Source: Saccharomycopsis fibuligera x Saccharomycopsis cf. fibuligera
Taxonomy: Eukaryota; Ascomycota; Saccharomycetes; Ascoideales; Saccharomycopsidaceae
Assembly: GCA_001936135.1 (NCBI GenBank)
Contig: CP012809.1
Span: forward strand, 3,769,501-3,833,500
Direction: 5' to 3'
Length of the DNA: 64,000 bases
The position numbers and the translations under genes were made by a program. Shown here one piece after another: positions 10,987 through 20,799 of the stretch. Position 1 is the first letter of the stretch. Each line of letters starts with the position of its first letter. Under the pieces are notes generated by a model that made no database searches, was not told where the DNA came from, and worked only from the letters and a program-made list of their open reading frames with translations.

Positions 10987-13900
10987 ATGCATTCCAATTC
11001 CTCTGGGGGAAAGCATGGCACCAATAACCCCAATAGCCATGGTGCCAACAACAATAATGGTAGCAGTAATCACGGCCATGTGAACAACAGACGCTACAGC
11101 AATAGCAGAGGTGGAGGTGGCTTCCAACAACAGCAAGCTTATAACTTTATGCTCCAGCAGCAACAGCAACAAGCAATGCAATACTATCTTGCCAATGGGT
11201 ACCCACAACCAGCTTATGGTTACGGTTATTCTTACCCAAATTATCAAGGTCAAAACTACAATAATGTGCCTTTCAATAACCAAGGCGGACAAGGAAGTTA
11301 TCAGAGCGGTCCATACTATCAAAATAACTTCAACCGTAACCAAAACAAAAACTTGGGAAACAAAGGGCATACCTCAGCTAATTCTTCTCCTGTTGCCCAC
11401 AAGAATAATTTGAATGGTTTCAATAATAGTGGTCCTGTCCCAGGAATTTCTGCTAGTGGATCACCAGCTTTGCCAGCTGCTGGCGTTCTTAACAGCGTCA
11501 GATCTCCTAATCCCGCCACCAGCGCCACTTCCAGCCCAAGCAAATCTCCTTACGCTGTTTTAAATTCTCCTTTGGTCGCCACTGCTGGAACTACTCCTGG
11601 TAGTAAAATCACGATAAAGAATCCAAAGGGCGAAGATGTGAACTTGAACGCTTTAGCTAGCAAGAGTCAAACGCCTTCCACTACCACTACTCCTAAGTTG
11701 AACAATAATGTCAAGTTGACTCCTGTGTCAGCCACGATTTCTTCGGCTGCTAGCTCTCCAGCTAAGACTAAAGTTGAAAGCAGTGCTATCAACGAATTCA
11801 AAGCTAAGATTGCCGCTGCCGCTAAGGCTAAAAAAGAACAAGCTGACAAATTAGCCAAGGCCGCTGCAGAAAAGGAGAAGAATGCAAGCGATAACAAGAA
11901 AGAAGTAACTAAGCCAGTTGAAAAAGAACCAGAAACTAAGCCGGCTGAAAAAGAACCAGAAGCTGTTGCTATTCCAGAAAAAACTTCTGAACAAGAAGGT
12001 GAAAAACCCGAACCACAAGAGGGTGTGAAAGAAAGCCAAGCACCTGTTGATACAGAAACTGAAAAAGTTTATGAGCAAACAGAAACACCAAAGACTGAAG
12101 AAAAAGCTTCTGAAGAACCTGCATCTGAACAGCCAAAACCAATTGAAGAATCTCAGGAAGAACCAGCTACTTTGCCAAAGAAGCCTTCTGCTTCAATTGT
12201 TGAGACTGAGGTTACTCCTGAGGTGCCAGCCGAAGATGATGTCACAATTACACAATTATTTGACAGATTGAAGACTGCTACGCCGATTGAAAATCCATTT
12301 GACTTCAAGTATCCAGAAGGATTTCAAAGTCCAGATGCTAAATTCAAACCAGTGTATGAAAAAACTAAGAAGATAAAATATGACCCTGTTTTCTTGCTCC
12401 AGTTCCAGAAACCGTTGCAGTTGACTGTGGATAAGGAATGGAAGGAAAAGCACGGTAGCTTGGTAAGCGTCGCTGATCATGCTAGCCATGGCGGTAACAT
12501 GAGAAGCGCATCCAATTTCAGAAGTTCTTTGGGCGGATTTGGTACTGGATCAAACATTGGTGGTGCTAGAGGTTCTCCAATGATGAACAACCTTAGATCT
12601 GCATCTAACTTGAGAAAAGGCTTTGGTGGCGATGCTAAGTCAGGCTCCAGACAAAACTCTAAGAGAGGTGGTAGAAGCGGTGGTAGCAGAAGAGGCGGTG
12701 ATGAACGTTCTGGATCTAAGAGATCTAACTCTAAGAGATACAACAAAGATAATGAGGACAAGGTTCGTGAAACTATCTCGAACATTGAAAACCAGATAAA
12801 GAACAATGAAAAGCAACAAGATAAACCAGCCGAACCAGTGAAACCTTTAGAAAAGTCTGCTAACAGATGGGTCCCAAGATCTCTCAAGAAAGCTGCAGCT
12901 GGTGCTGAAATTAAGAAGAATCCAGATGGCTCTGAATACTTTGAACAAGAAGACATTAAGAGAAAGTCCAAATCATTATTGAACAAGTTGACATTAGAAA
13001 TGTTTGAACCAATTACTGATGAACTTATCAAGCTTGCCGAACAATCTAAATGGGAAGAAGATGCCAAGTCTTTGAAACTTGTTTTGGAGATGACTTTTGC
13101 TAAGGCTACTGACGAACCACATTGGTCTTCTATGTATGCTCAGTTCTGTGCTAAGATGATGAAGACTATTAGTCCAGAAGTAACGGATAAGACTATTATA
13201 AATAAGAAGACAACCTTGCCAGAAAGCGGTGGTGGTTTAGTGCGCAAATGTTTGTTGACCACTTGTCAAGTTGAATACGAAAAGGGCTGGTCTGATAAAT
13301 TGCCAACTAATCCAGATGGTACTCCATTAGAACCAGAAATGATGTCTGATGAATACTATAAGGCTGCTGCTGCTAAGAGAAGAGGTTTAGGTTTGGTCAG
13401 ATTTATCGGTGAGTTGTATGCATTAGGATTGTTGTCTGATAACGTCATCTTCCTTTGTTTGATGGGTCAATCATCCAATGTTACTGATCCGTCTGAAGAT
13501 TCTTTGGAAACTTTGTCTCAATTGGTGAGAACTGTTGGTCTCCCAATGTCCCAATCACCAAATCCAAAATGCCGCGGTGCTTTGGAAGAAATTTTCAGAA
13601 GAATCAATACCATTGTTACCTTGCAAATTCCATCTAGAATCAAATTTAAGTTGATGGATTTGATTGATTTGAAGAAACATAATTGGGTCGATGCCGATGC
13701 TACCGCAGGTCCAAAAACTATTGCTCAAATTCATCAAGAAGCTGAAAGAGCAAGACTTTTGGAGGAGAGAAGTAATGCAGAAAAGAGAAACAAGAGATAC
13801 CACGGTGGTGACTCTAGACAAAACTCCAACTGGGAACACAACAGATTATCTAAGAGTGATGTGAAGAACATTGGTGTTATTAGAAATTCTTCTGAAAAAT

Positions 13901-14253
13901 CTCTTGGCCCAATGAATTTTGGTAAGTCAAAATCTAGACAATCAAGCAGTAATTTGATGTCTAATACCAGGGAAAATTCTAGAAGAACTCCAAGCAATCC
14001 AGTTACCCCAAGCAGTAGTGCCAGCGGAAATCAAGATGAAAAATCCTCAAGTCAACTTAACATGTTTTCTGTGTTAGGTGGCGACCATGAAGAACATGAA
14101 GAACATGATGAATCTGAAGAATCCGAAGGAGAGGCACAGCATGAAAATGGTAAACAAGCAACTCCAAGTGTGGAGGCTGTCAAACCAGAAGAGGGGACTA
14201 CTGATAAAGAGGAAGGTGCTAAGGTTGACGAGGATGTGAAGGTTGATGCATGA
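10987..14253 (+). CDS. TIF4631: Translation initiation factor eIF4G
   Basis: The 1,088-aa product is the eIF4G scaffold that bridges cap-bound eIF4E, the helicase eIF4A and poly(A)-binding protein during translation initiation. The N-terminus is Asn/Gly/Gln-rich, followed by an Ala/Lys- and Glu/Pro-rich linker. The eIF4E-binding motif Y-x4-L-phi is YDPVFLL at residues 465-471. A basic Arg/Gly/Ser-rich RNA-binding segment lies at about 550-590. The MIF4G HEAT domain spans about 655-895, with ANRWVPRSLKK just before it and GLVRFIGELYALGLLSD within it. The tail is Ser/Arg- then Glu-rich. The start ATG at 10987 is preceded by a long AT-rich leader. I found no in-frame CTG codon in the whole gene, while TTG is abundant; this fits a highly expressed gene of a CTG-clade yeast. 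There is no C-terminal MA3/W2 extension, as in yeast eIF4G. Confidence 0.98.
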   Translation: MHSNSSGGKHGTNNPNSHGANNNNGSSNHGHVNNRRYSNSRGGGGFQQQQAYNFMLQQQQQQAMQYYLANGYPQPAYGYGYSYPNYQGQNYNNVPFNNQGGQGSYQSGPYYQNNFNRNQNKNLGNKGHTSANSSPVAHKNNLNGFNNSGPVPGISASGSPALPAAGVLNSVRSPNPATSATSSPSKSPYAVLNSPLVATAGTTPGSKITIKNPKGEDVNLNALASKSQTPSTTTTPKLNNNVKLTPVSATISSAASSPAKTKVESSAINEFKAKIAAAAKAKKEQADKLAKAAAEKEKNASDNKKEVTKPVEKEPETKPAEKEPEAVAIPEKTSEQEGEKPEPQEGVKESQAPVDTETEKVYEQTETPKTEEKASEEPASEQPKPIEESQEEPATLPKKPSASIVETEVTPEVPAEDDVTITQLFDRLKTATPIENPFDFKYPEGFQSPDAKFKPVYEKTKKIKYDPVFLLQFQKPLQLTVDKEWKEKHGSLVSVADHASHGGNMRSASNFRSSLGGFGTGSNIGGARGSPMMNNLRSASNLRKGFGGDAKSGSRQNSKRGGRSGGSRRGGDERSGSKRSNSKRYNKDNEDKVRETISNIENQIKNNEKQQDKPAEPVKPLEKSANRWVPRSLKKAAAGAEIKKNPDGSEYFEQEDIKRKSKSLLNKLTLEMFEPITDELIKLAEQSKWEEDAKSLKLVLEMTFAKATDEPHWSSMYAQFCAKMMKTISPEVTDKTIINKKTTLPESGGGLVRKCLLTTCQVEYEKGWSDKLPTNPDGTPLEPEMMSDEYYKAAAAKRRGLGLVRFIGELYALGLLSDNVIFLCLMGQSSNVTDPSEDSLETLSQLVRTVGLPMSQSPNPKCRGALEEIFRRINTIVTLQIPSRIKFKLMDLIDLKKHNWVDADATAGPKTIAQIHQEAERARLLEERSNAEKRNKRYHGGDSRQNSNWEHNRLSKSDVKNIGVIRNSSEKSLGPMNFGKSKSRQSSSNLMSNTRENSRRTPSNPVTPSSSASGNQDEKSSSQLNMFSVLGGDHEEHEEHDESEESEGEAQHENGKQATPSVEAVKPEEGTTDKEEGAKVDEDVKVDA

Positions 14254-15241
14254 GACAGCAATTTAAGGTTGTAACGTCTTGTCGATGATTTAAAAATATC
14301 TTTCTTTTCTTAATGTTTATTTGTTTTTTTTTCTCATATCATTACTTCTGTTTTGGTTTTTCTTTTTTTTTTTGTTCCATTTTTTTTTAATGTAAAACGT
14401 TATATCAAAATTTATGCATGCGTTATGTTTTAGAGAATAATAAATTTTCTTATTTATAAAGGTTCTGCTTACGTTGATTGGCCTAATACTGTGACCTCTT
14501 TGACGAACAACAAGCAGAGCAGAGGATTGTTAATCGGCAATTTGGAACTATACAAACCATACTATGGTTTCAATTTTTACTAATTATCATTTACTTGATG
14601 GTATTTAAAAGAACATCCTTTGCGATTGGGAAACATTAAATATTACTTTTATACCATTTAGGCATTGAAATTCTGACTTTTTATTATTTTCTTACAATTA
14701 TTCTGGACATACCTTTTTAACATTTTTTTATATTCACTTGTACCTTCATTTTGATTAACTTTAATACAAATTCTTATCAAGTTTCCTTTAGTGAAATCTT
14801 AAATAGCATTTTATTTTATTGTTTGGTGCTCGATTGAATTTTACAATTATTATCAAACGCAGAAAAGTCATGAGGAGTTCATTAGCTTTGTTTCTTGCTA
14901 TATATTGTTTACTTACAGGCCTTTCAAACAGTATCTCCAGCTTAGATTTCTCCACCAGATAGAATATAGTGTTACTACCCGTAGTGGTGCAAAGGCATAG
15001 GCTCGAAGTCACTGCTACCCTCTTGTCGATAGACAGCGAGTATCTCCGCGGGAAATTCATCAACACCAAAATTGCAAGGCATGCACTAAAAATGCATGCC
15101 AGATTCGAAAAATAAAGCTTTATCTAATAGCGCGCTATCAAAGACACTCAAATTAATCTTCATTCAGCTGATCCTCAAACATTTGCACAATATTTAGCGA
15201 AAAAAGTCAATCTCAAGATAAAAACAAAAATATGAAGAAAA
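14254..15241. other. Spacer between TIF4631 and MTC5
   Basis: The 988-bp spacer holds the T-rich TIF4631 3' region (14300-14400) and the MTC5 promoter. An inverted repeat lies at 15078-15100: two 8-bp arms (GGCATGCA and TGCATGCC) around a 7-nt loop. A minus-strand open frame at 14788-15069 was considered and rejected. Confidence 0.55.
15078..15100. repeat. Perfect 8-bp-arm inverted repeat in the MTC5 promoter
   Basis: Arms GGCATGCA and TGCATGCC are exact reverse complements with a 7-nt A-rich spacer, about 140 bp upstream of the MTC5 ATG. It could be a dyad protein-binding site. No factor is assigned. Confidence 0.6.
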
Positions 15242-18200
15242 ATGGTGGGGAGCAGTATCTATCAAGACAGAACCGTGTCTCTGTGGCACTCGCGTACATA
15301 CGGCAACAATCTCACCTTGACGGTAGATAATTCTGTCACCGCCATGGCGATGAGTCCATGGGGTAGGGACGTTGCCTTAGCCGGTCGTCGAGGCCTTTAC
15401 ATAATCGATTTGGATAACCCATTCTCTCCTCCACGATGGCTTCGACACTTGACATCCTGGGAAGTCGCAGATGTGCAATGGTCACCGCATAACCATAGAC
15501 CATATTGGGTGATATCGTCTTCAAATCAAAAAGGGATCATTTGGAACTTGTCGAGGCCATCATCCAATGCTCACGAATATATATTACATGGTCACGAAAG
15601 GGCGATCACAGATATCAATTACCACAATGCCCACCCTGATATTTTGGGGACGTGCTCTGTTGATGCGCATTGCTTTGTGTGGGATGTCAGATCCAGTGCT
15701 AGGAAACCAGTATATGTTTGCTGTGATTGGGAAACCGGTACCTCACAAATCAAATGGAATCATAAGAATGAGTATGTCTTTGCATCGGCTCATGGCGAGA
15801 GACTAAATATATGGGACACGCGATTTGGTAACACTCCATTATTTAGAATACGAGCCCATGATGGGAAAATCAATGGTCTTAATTTTAATAAAAACAAAGA
15901 GACTGAGATTATAAGTTGTTCAAATGACCATACGGTAAAATCATGGGATTATACAAGTGGTAGCTTGGACTTAAAGTTTACAATTAATACCAACTTTCCA
16001 GTGTTAAAGGCCAGATATTTGCCTGTAGGCAAAGCTATGGGCATTTTACCTTTGAGAGGCGGCAACAATAGTTTGAAAATAATTGACATTCCAGAAGAAA
16101 ATACGGTAGTGGACTTAAACCCTGTACATGAGTTTACTGGCCATAGGAAACCAGTAAGTGAATTTTTATGGTGCAGAAGGTATCCTAAAGTAGAAGGGAC
16201 GAATAACGAGTTTCAGCTAGTGACATGGGCAAAAGACAAAGATTTGAGGGTTTGGAGAACAGATACGCAATTTTATGAAAAAGTAAAGTATAATTACAAA
16301 GGTCCATTAGAAGAAAAAGATATCAAACTTTCGAGCTACTTAAAGAGTTTTAAGTATTGCACCTATAGAAATGAACCTAATACAATTTATGATATAAATC
16401 AAGGTAAAATAACCAATATTTTAACTTCAGATGTGAACTGGATTACCAGTGACATAGAAGTTGGAAACCATTTGCAATGGATCAGTAACGTTCAAACAGA
16501 CGATCTGCCGGATGGGTCAGTTAATCGACAAGATCCATTCAATCTCGGTAAAGAACTAAGATTGTCACATGGCAGATTAGCAGAGGAGTTTCCAGATATT
16601 ATGTTTGAAGATATTAATGTTACGGGAGGTAAATTAGTTTTTTCGCTTTATTCTCCGGTATTATCAGATTTGGATGATTTGATTTCGTGCTCTGACGAGG
16701 ACAAGCCTCTTTTGAAAAAATTGAGCCATGAAAAACAGGAGACCAAAGCGTCTGGTGACATTGCACGTAGTAGCAGTACAACTAATGAAAAGAATGATAA
16801 TGAAATTTCTGGTAGCTCTAACAAAAAGGCAGGAAATGAAAACGAGAAGAGGAATGAGGAGGATGAAGATGAAAACAATCCAGTGTTTTTGAGAATAAAA
16901 CTTACATTTCCAGAAGATTATCCTTTTAAAAGGGCCCCTGCATTTTACATTGAGTCGAATCATGATACTACTAGGAAAGAAAGGGAATCTATCAAACAAC
17001 TACTTGAGTATATTGCATCAAAATGTGTTAGTGCTGATAAATTTTGCCTTGAGCTGATTTTTCAATTTTTAGTTGGTAGAATAGTTGATCTAGACTTTTT
17101 ACTACAACAAGACACATCCTTAAGTGATAACTCTGATGACCTTATTGACGCTAAAAAGAAGCAAGGTGCTTCAGAAAATGAAAATCACTCTGCAGTGCAA
17201 AATGTTGATGAAGATGATGAAAATGATGAAGAAGATGATGAAGATGACGATGAAGATGTATTTTTCAATAATGGATTTGATTTTGATATCAAAAGCCCAA
17301 GTGCTATTGACAACTATGATGAGAACGAAGAAGCTATTCCACCTACACATAAAGCTGCTGTTCCTGATAATTTCAATACACCTGGCGAAATACATTGTGG
17401 CGCTAGATGGGCACCTAATGGGCAACTCGTGTACTTCACCATGCCTAAATCAAAGCGCAAAACTGAGTCAGTGGCATTCAAGTCTGATTATTATTTCAAT
17501 GAAAAACCAGTACAGAGATACGAGTTGAAAATCGGCAAGCATATTTTTGAATCCTCTCAAGTTCAAAGTTTATTTCAAAGAAATATTTATGATGATTCTT
17601 ACTCTGACGACAGCGATGATTCTGATGGTTCAATAGTCGATGATTATTTTGAAAGTTTAACGGCAAGTAAAGATGGCAGGGCCTCTTATCCTTTAGACAT
17701 AATGAACTTTCTGTTGCCAAAAAATCAGAGAAGAGGGTTGAAAAGAATAAAAAATGTCGTAGCTATGCTTAACTTTGACAGTATATTGCCTTCAAAAGTG
17801 GAATTGGCTCAAACCTATAAAATAAGTGGTAAAAGCGCGTATGAAATTGCCAATAATAATGCCAAATCGGCTAGTAACTTGTTAATCAAAAGCCCTATAT
17901 TATCCGAGGACCTTTTAGAAACTTGCAATGTTTGGAGCATAATCAAGGTGATTGTATTAAATAAGGAATTGCGTGAGGACGTAGATCAAGCGGGAATTTT
18001 TGATCTTGTGATAAATAATGGTTCAGGATATGATCACAACAGTATGAAGACATTCCAGCGACTTTTGAGTGAACAAGATTGGGGGCTTGGATTGCATTTT
18101 TTTGGTAACAAATGGTTGGTTAAAAACATAGTTGATTACTATGAAGCAAGATATGATGTTCAAATGCTCGCTATGTTGTCTTGTGTCTTATTTGAGAATG

Positions 18201-18901
18201 GCGAATTGACAAGCAATGATAAACTTGCGAATAACGGCCAGGCCAAAGGTTATGATAATATATTTTCAAGCGAATTGCCATTTACGAACGAGAGCAACTT
18301 TTTTAACGATGAGTCCAATTTTTTCAACGATGACTCGAATTTTTTCAACGATCGTTATTCGGGAGCAAATGGATACAAAGGGGTAAACCAGGATGCCCCA
18401 TTTGTCACAAATTATGCTGTTATTAATGCTCCTGACTTTAAAGTTTCAATTGAGGTAGATCAGCATTTAAATTTCAAAGACAGCTATTCCTACGCAAATT
18501 TATTTGACGAGTCACTAATGGAACGGCTAAAAAAGTATAGAGACATTTATGGTGACATGTTACTTTCATGGGGTCTCCCATTGAAAAGAGCAGAAGTGCT
18601 AAAATTTAACTACAAGGATAGCGCTGATGAAAGCAAATACAATTTTATTTCTAACAACCAGTACAAGATGCTTGAAGTGAGATTCCAGCAATACAACGAA
18701 AAAATCCTAGTATGCGATTTTTGCTCCATTCCAGTGAAGAGACAACAGATACAAATTTGCAACCATTGTCATCATATATTACATGGCAAGTGCGCTAAAA
18801 AATGGTTCAAAAGTACTCACAAGTCTACAGAGCATCAATATGAGGGTACAGAAGAAGAGTGTCCTAGTGGCTGCGGCTGTAAGTGCCTCAGACATCTTTA
18901 G
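15242..18901 (+). CDS. MTC5: SEA/GATOR2 complex subunit Mtc5 (Sea3, WDR59-like)
   Basis: The 1,219-aa product has the Mtc5/Sea3 (WDR59) architecture. An N-terminal WD40 propeller spans about residues 30-350, with blade motifs such as HGHERAITDINYH and CSVDAHCFVWDVRS. An RWD domain (about 435-610) includes LRIKLTFPEDYPFKRAP and is interrupted by an acidic Ser/Asn-rich insert. A strongly acidic linker follows near 645-670. The C-terminal Cys/His RING-like domain (CDFCSIPV, CNHCHHILHGKC, CPSGCGCKC) ends the protein. The RWD domain separates it from Rtc1/WDR24. The SEA complex sits on the vacuole membrane and relieves SEACIT inhibition of TORC1. A 7-residue tandem repeat, (E/D)SNFFND three times at 18290-18352, is lineage-specific. 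An out-of-frame ATG lies 10 nt upstream of the start. Confidence 0.92.
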   Translation: MVGSSIYQDRTVSLWHSRTYGNNLTLTVDNSVTAMAMSPWGRDVALAGRRGLYIIDLDNPFSPPRWLRHLTSWEVADVQWSPHNHRPYWVISSSNQKGIIWNLSRPSSNAHEYILHGHERAITDINYHNAHPDILGTCSVDAHCFVWDVRSSARKPVYVCCDWETGTSQIKWNHKNEYVFASAHGERLNIWDTRFGNTPLFRIRAHDGKINGLNFNKNKETEIISCSNDHTVKSWDYTSGSLDLKFTINTNFPVLKARYLPVGKAMGILPLRGGNNSLKIIDIPEENTVVDLNPVHEFTGHRKPVSEFLWCRRYPKVEGTNNEFQLVTWAKDKDLRVWRTDTQFYEKVKYNYKGPLEEKDIKLSSYLKSFKYCTYRNEPNTIYDINQGKITNILTSDVNWITSDIEVGNHLQWISNVQTDDLPDGSVNRQDPFNLGKELRLSHGRLAEEFPDIMFEDINVTGGKLVFSLYSPVLSDLDDLISCSDEDKPLLKKLSHEKQETKASGDIARSSSTTNEKNDNEISGSSNKKAGNENEKRNEEDEDENNPVFLRIKLTFPEDYPFKRAPAFYIESNHDTTRKERESIKQLLEYIASKCVSADKFCLELIFQFLVGRIVDLDFLLQQDTSLSDNSDDLIDAKKKQGASENENHSAVQNVDEDDENDEEDDEDDDEDVFFNNGFDFDIKSPSAIDNYDENEEAIPPTHKAAVPDNFNTPGEIHCGARWAPNGQLVYFTMPKSKRKTESVAFKSDYYFNEKPVQRYELKIGKHIFESSQVQSLFQRNIYDDSYSDDSDDSDGSIVDDYFESLTASKDGRASYPLDIMNFLLPKNQRRGLKRIKNVVAMLNFDSILPSKVELAQTYKISGKSAYEIANNNAKSASNLLIKSPILSEDLLETCNVWSIIKVIVLNKELREDVDQAGIFDLVINNGSGYDHNSMKTFQRLLSEQDWGLGLHFFGNKWLVKNIVDYYEARYDVQMLAMLSCVLFENGELTSNDKLANNGQAKGYDNIFSSELPFTNESNFFNDESNFFNDDSNFFNDRYSGANGYKGVNQDAPFVTNYAVINAPDFKVSIEVDQHLNFKDSYSYANLFDESLMERLKKYRDIYGDMLLSWGLPLKRAEVLKFNYKDSADESKYNFISNNQYKMLEVRFQQYNEKILVCDFCSIPVKRQQIQICNHCHHILHGKCAKKWFKSTHKSTEHQYEGTEEECPSGCGCKCLRHL
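18290..18352 (+). repeat. In-frame 21-bp tandem repeat (x3) in MTC5
   Basis: Three consecutive copies encode ESNFFND, ESNFFND and DSNFFND within MTC5, between the acidic linker and the RING-like domain. Confidence 0.85.
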
Positions 18902-20799
18902 GGTGTATATTATATACGTTCTTATTGGTTTTTGTAGTCAATTGTGCCAAATAGTAAGATATTTTATTCTTGGGTTATACTTTAGAAACTAGTGTAGAAG
19001 GTGCAATTTGATAGGTATAATTGTTTGTATTGGTAATCAAAATAATAGTTTAAATCTTTTTTTATCAAATTCATTGTAACTACTCTTGTCTTCTGTTGCA
19101 AGACTTCATGCTAGTGATAGTGTGGTAACTTGCTATGCTTTGATGCCACTGTAAAAATTAGAAAGCTTTGGTAAAGACCAAAACTTACTATTTAATATGC
19201 AAATGTAATGCGCCCATGTTCATCTTCCAAAATTTTTGCCTGATGGCCACTTTCATCCAATTTCACCGCACACTACAAAGTTTTATCATACAATAAAAGT
19301 AGTAAAATAATGGACTTTATTTTTCAAAGGCTAAATTTAGCTACTTTCTTTATAAGTCTTACTATGGGGTTTCAAATATAATATCTCTAAAAGCTGTGAA
19401 GACCATAAGAGGAAGCAAAATACCAAAAAGATAATAAAAACTGCTACTGTATTCCGTTGAAATACCAGCATCTTGGGGTCTTTTTTCTTGATTACATACA
19501 GTTTACATGCCTCTGGATATTTATTTTTCGATTCCACATTACGGCACCCTCAAAAGACTCCATCCAGCTTTTTTTTAATTAATAAGTTCCTTAATTTTTT
19601 TAGAAAAATTATATATGAATAGTTACAAACGGGATACCAGAGAAAATGATAATTACATTATTTGGTAGAAAGCTCTGTAATAACATTCATCTATAACCAT
19701 TCTTTAAACTTTGAGTTTTTATTTGGCTTAAAAACTTTACAGAACTCAAAACCCTGCAGGTCTTTACTTGCAAACAGAAAAAGAAAACAGCGTACGGCTT
19801 TTTGAATAAGAAGCAGAAAGTTCCTATCTTTGAAGAAAGCAGCCTCATAAAGATGAAAAAATATAGACTTTAGTCCATAGATTACCAATTGTGTGACTAT
19901 TGATTTTTAAACCCTTCGAACCAGTGGAGCGGTTCTTAGGCGCATCTTGAGAAACAGACACTCTGCATGCTAATGCCGTCTTACGTTCCTCGTGCGCAGT
20001 ACTACACCATACCTGCCATTACCTGGAACCACTTAGGAAGAATAAACGGGCCAACAGCTATGTCGATCTGTGGCCACTTTTCTCAGATAACGTCAAAAAC
20101 ATTTAGGCACATTATGGTTAAAGGCAGAGTGAGGGTGTGCTTGCTTTGCCTTGCGCCCTCGATACAGATAGTTCCAAATGTGTGGGTCGACTCTATGATA
20201 CCCTCCAATTAACTCCATCCGTTTTCCGGATAACCCCGTTATTGGTAGTTGGTTTCCTTCCCCACGCTGTCCAGGCCCTGGCGATGCGTCGTTGCCGCGC
20301 ACCCACGTCGCTGGCTATTTTGTCTCATCACATACTACAGTAAGCTGTCTTATATATTCCCTGCTCTGCTTTGATTAGACCATACCAATCCCCTTTTACT
20401 GGACGTCGTGTCCGTGTACTATACTTAAACTTCTTATTTTGATATTTTTTATTTTTTTAAATCACTTTTTTCAGAGGTTTATCCATATTGCCTCAGAAAA
20501 ACAGTATCTATTGCTGTCTAGTTGTGTTATTTTTCCCTTTCATCGGTGTTTATTTTTTCCCTGACTTCTTTTTATCACACGGTGCTGAGTGTTATTGATA
20601 TTAGACCAATCAAGTATTTGTCTTGCTACTGTTTTGCTTTTTATTTTCCCAGACGGTTCCTAGTGATTAGCTCCTCAATACACAATATTAACCCATCATC
20701 GTCATCATCGTCATCATCATCATCATCGTCATCATCATCATTATTTTTGATCTCGATTATCATTACCATCAACCATATAGACAAGCCGTCTTGCACATC
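18902..20799. other. 1.9-kb spacer between MTC5 and an unrecognised gene
   Basis: AT-rich near MTC5 and more G/C-rich at 20080-20340, probably the promoter core of the next gene. A (TCATCN) microsatellite at 20694-20743 lies just upstream of the next ATG, probably in its leader. I see no RNA gene; a GGTTCGAA sequence near 19912 lacks a T-stem and is not a tRNA. Confidence 0.5.
20694..20743. repeat. TCATCG/TCATCA microsatellite
   Basis: A trinucleotide-type run about 57 bp upstream of the ATG at 20800, likely within the transcript leader. Confidence 0.85.

Noticed and set aside
14788-15069. 93-codon minus-strand frame with an internal GTAAGT, a possible small spliced gene
   Set aside because: It has several CTG codons, which real genes here avoid, matches no family I know, and lacks a convincing branch site and second exon.
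19905-19935. GGTTCGAA on the minus strand, like a tRNA B box
   Set aside because: Flanking bases do not form a T-stem and no A box or acceptor stem is present.
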